Source: Rhodocollybia butyracea
Lineage: Eukaryota; Basidiomycota; Agaricomycetes; Agaricales; Omphalotaceae
Reading direction: 5' to 3'
Assembly: GCA_015501585.1 (NCBI GenBank)
Contig: JADNRY010000008.1
Location: 248,001-312,000 of the forward strand
DNA length: 64,000 bases
The stretch's first letter is position 1. Each line of letters begins with the position of its first letter. The notes under the pieces were generated by a model. The model made no database searches, had not been told where the DNA came from, and saw only the letters and a list, made by a program, of their open reading frames with translations. Shown here one piece after another: positions 63,393-64,000 of this stretch. Made by a program: the position numbers and the translations under genes.

Positions 63393-63647
63393 AGCAGAGC
63401 AGGGGAATGAAAAACGAAGGACGCAGCGAAGATGAAAAAAGAAAAAAAAAAAACTTCAGACGATCTGCTGAACGTTGAGTGGCACCGGCCGATTAGAGAT
63501 AATTCTGTTCACTCGAGGTTTAACGGATAACCGTCGTCGTCTAGGGAACACTGTTGAGGGGGGTCCAAATCTGGTTTGCAGTGCTTGGCTTCTGCTTTTG
63601 ATATGCCGGGTCGGCTGGCACGAGGTTTTTCAATTCACTCATCAGAT

Positions 63648-64000
63648 TTATTCTTTGCCTCCGAGGTACATGAACTGTCTAAACATCTTCCGAAGTTTTT
63701 TCTCCTGGCTGTCGCCAAGACGACGTGCAAGTTCCAACCACGAACCCAAAGTCAAATCCTGCATCTCGTATGGAAAATACTTTTTCTTCGCCTGGCCCTT
63801 GCGTACAGACTTTGGTAAATTCTTCAGTGGGATTGGATATCGAAACTCGCTCTCGTTTTGTCCAGGCCCAGGTAAGAGGGCTGCAGCAGGGAATGTCGTG
63901 TATTCAAGTTTGAAACGTGGAACATCTGTTTTGTCCGCCTCCATCAGGCTGAGCGATGGAATGAAATACTGTGATGTCGACGGATCGGAGCGGTTTAATT
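63648..64000 (-). CDS. PPN1: Endopolyphosphatase PPN1, 3' end only
   Basis: The vacuolar enzyme cleaves long polyphosphate chains. Only the C-terminus lies in the window; the gene continues beyond the right edge. Visible sequence: RSDPSTSQYFIPSLSLMEAD, RFKLEYTTFPAAALLP, SEFRYPIPLKNLPKSVRKG, FPYEMQDLTLGSWLELARRL and LRKMFRQFMYLGGKE, matching the conserved tail of fungal Ppn1. The catalytic metallophosphatase part is not present here. The codons run in one frame to the window end. Confidence 0.85.
   Translation of the reverse strand, partial: LNRSDPSTSQYFIPSLSLMEADKTDVPRFKLEYTTFPAAALLPGPGQNESEFRYPIPLKNLPKSVRKGQAKKKYFPYEMQDLTLGSWLELARRLGDSQEKKLRKMFRQFMYLGGKE

Overview
This is a nuclear window from a filamentous basidiomycete, most likely a mushroom-forming Agaricomycete. 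The evidence is dense genes cut by many short GT-AG introns (about 48-60 bp), fungal housekeeping orthologues (COP9 subunit 4, Ctk1/CDK12-type kinase, Spb4, Nhp2, Bfr1, NDR kinase, AMPK beta, RFX factor, Ppn1), a CipC-type stress protein, and an NLR-like C2-NACHT-WD40 gene. The species cannot be named from the sequence alone.

Layout. From 0.2 to 13.8 kb lie a CTK1-like kinase, CSN4, a PUB-domain gene broken at its fourth codon by a 909-bp terminal-inverted-repeat transposon, a TGL4-like patatin lipase and a cipC-like gene. From about 13.8 to 33.2 kb is an accessory, transposon-rich block. It holds a decayed WD40 relic, a SAP-domain protein gene facing a Crypton-like tyrosine recombinase, a gag-only Copia-type LTR element with identical-looking LTRs, an XPG/GEN-like flap nuclease gene with a frameshift, a large fold-back palindrome and a C2-NACHT-WD40 gene whose beta-propeller is cut short. 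From 34.2 kb to the right edge the window is conserved again: mitochondrial PDK-family kinase, oxysterol-binding protein, two uncharacterised proteins, a secreted isochorismatase-like hydrolase, NDR kinase, RING E3 ligase, SPB4, a PX-domain protein, NHP2, BFR1, AMPK beta, RFX and the 3' end of endopolyphosphatase.

The most interesting part is 14.8-33.1 kb. The NLR-like gene ends after about two WD40 blades, and a same-strand, collinear WD40 relic carrying the missing blades and the family's C-terminal tail lies 13.7 kb further downstream. Between them sit the recombinase, SAP and nuclease genes, the retroelement and the fold-back element. The simplest reading is an NLR gene split by mobile DNA, with the detached 3' part now decaying. 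The recombinase, SAP protein and XPG nuclease may together be one mobile element with its own nuclease; a near-identical 14-bp motif lies upstream of both the SAP and nuclease genes.

Two other disruptions deserve attention: the transposon in the PUB gene, with a clean 9-bp target duplication, and a one-base deletion in the glycine-rich loop of the otherwise intact NDR kinase gene.
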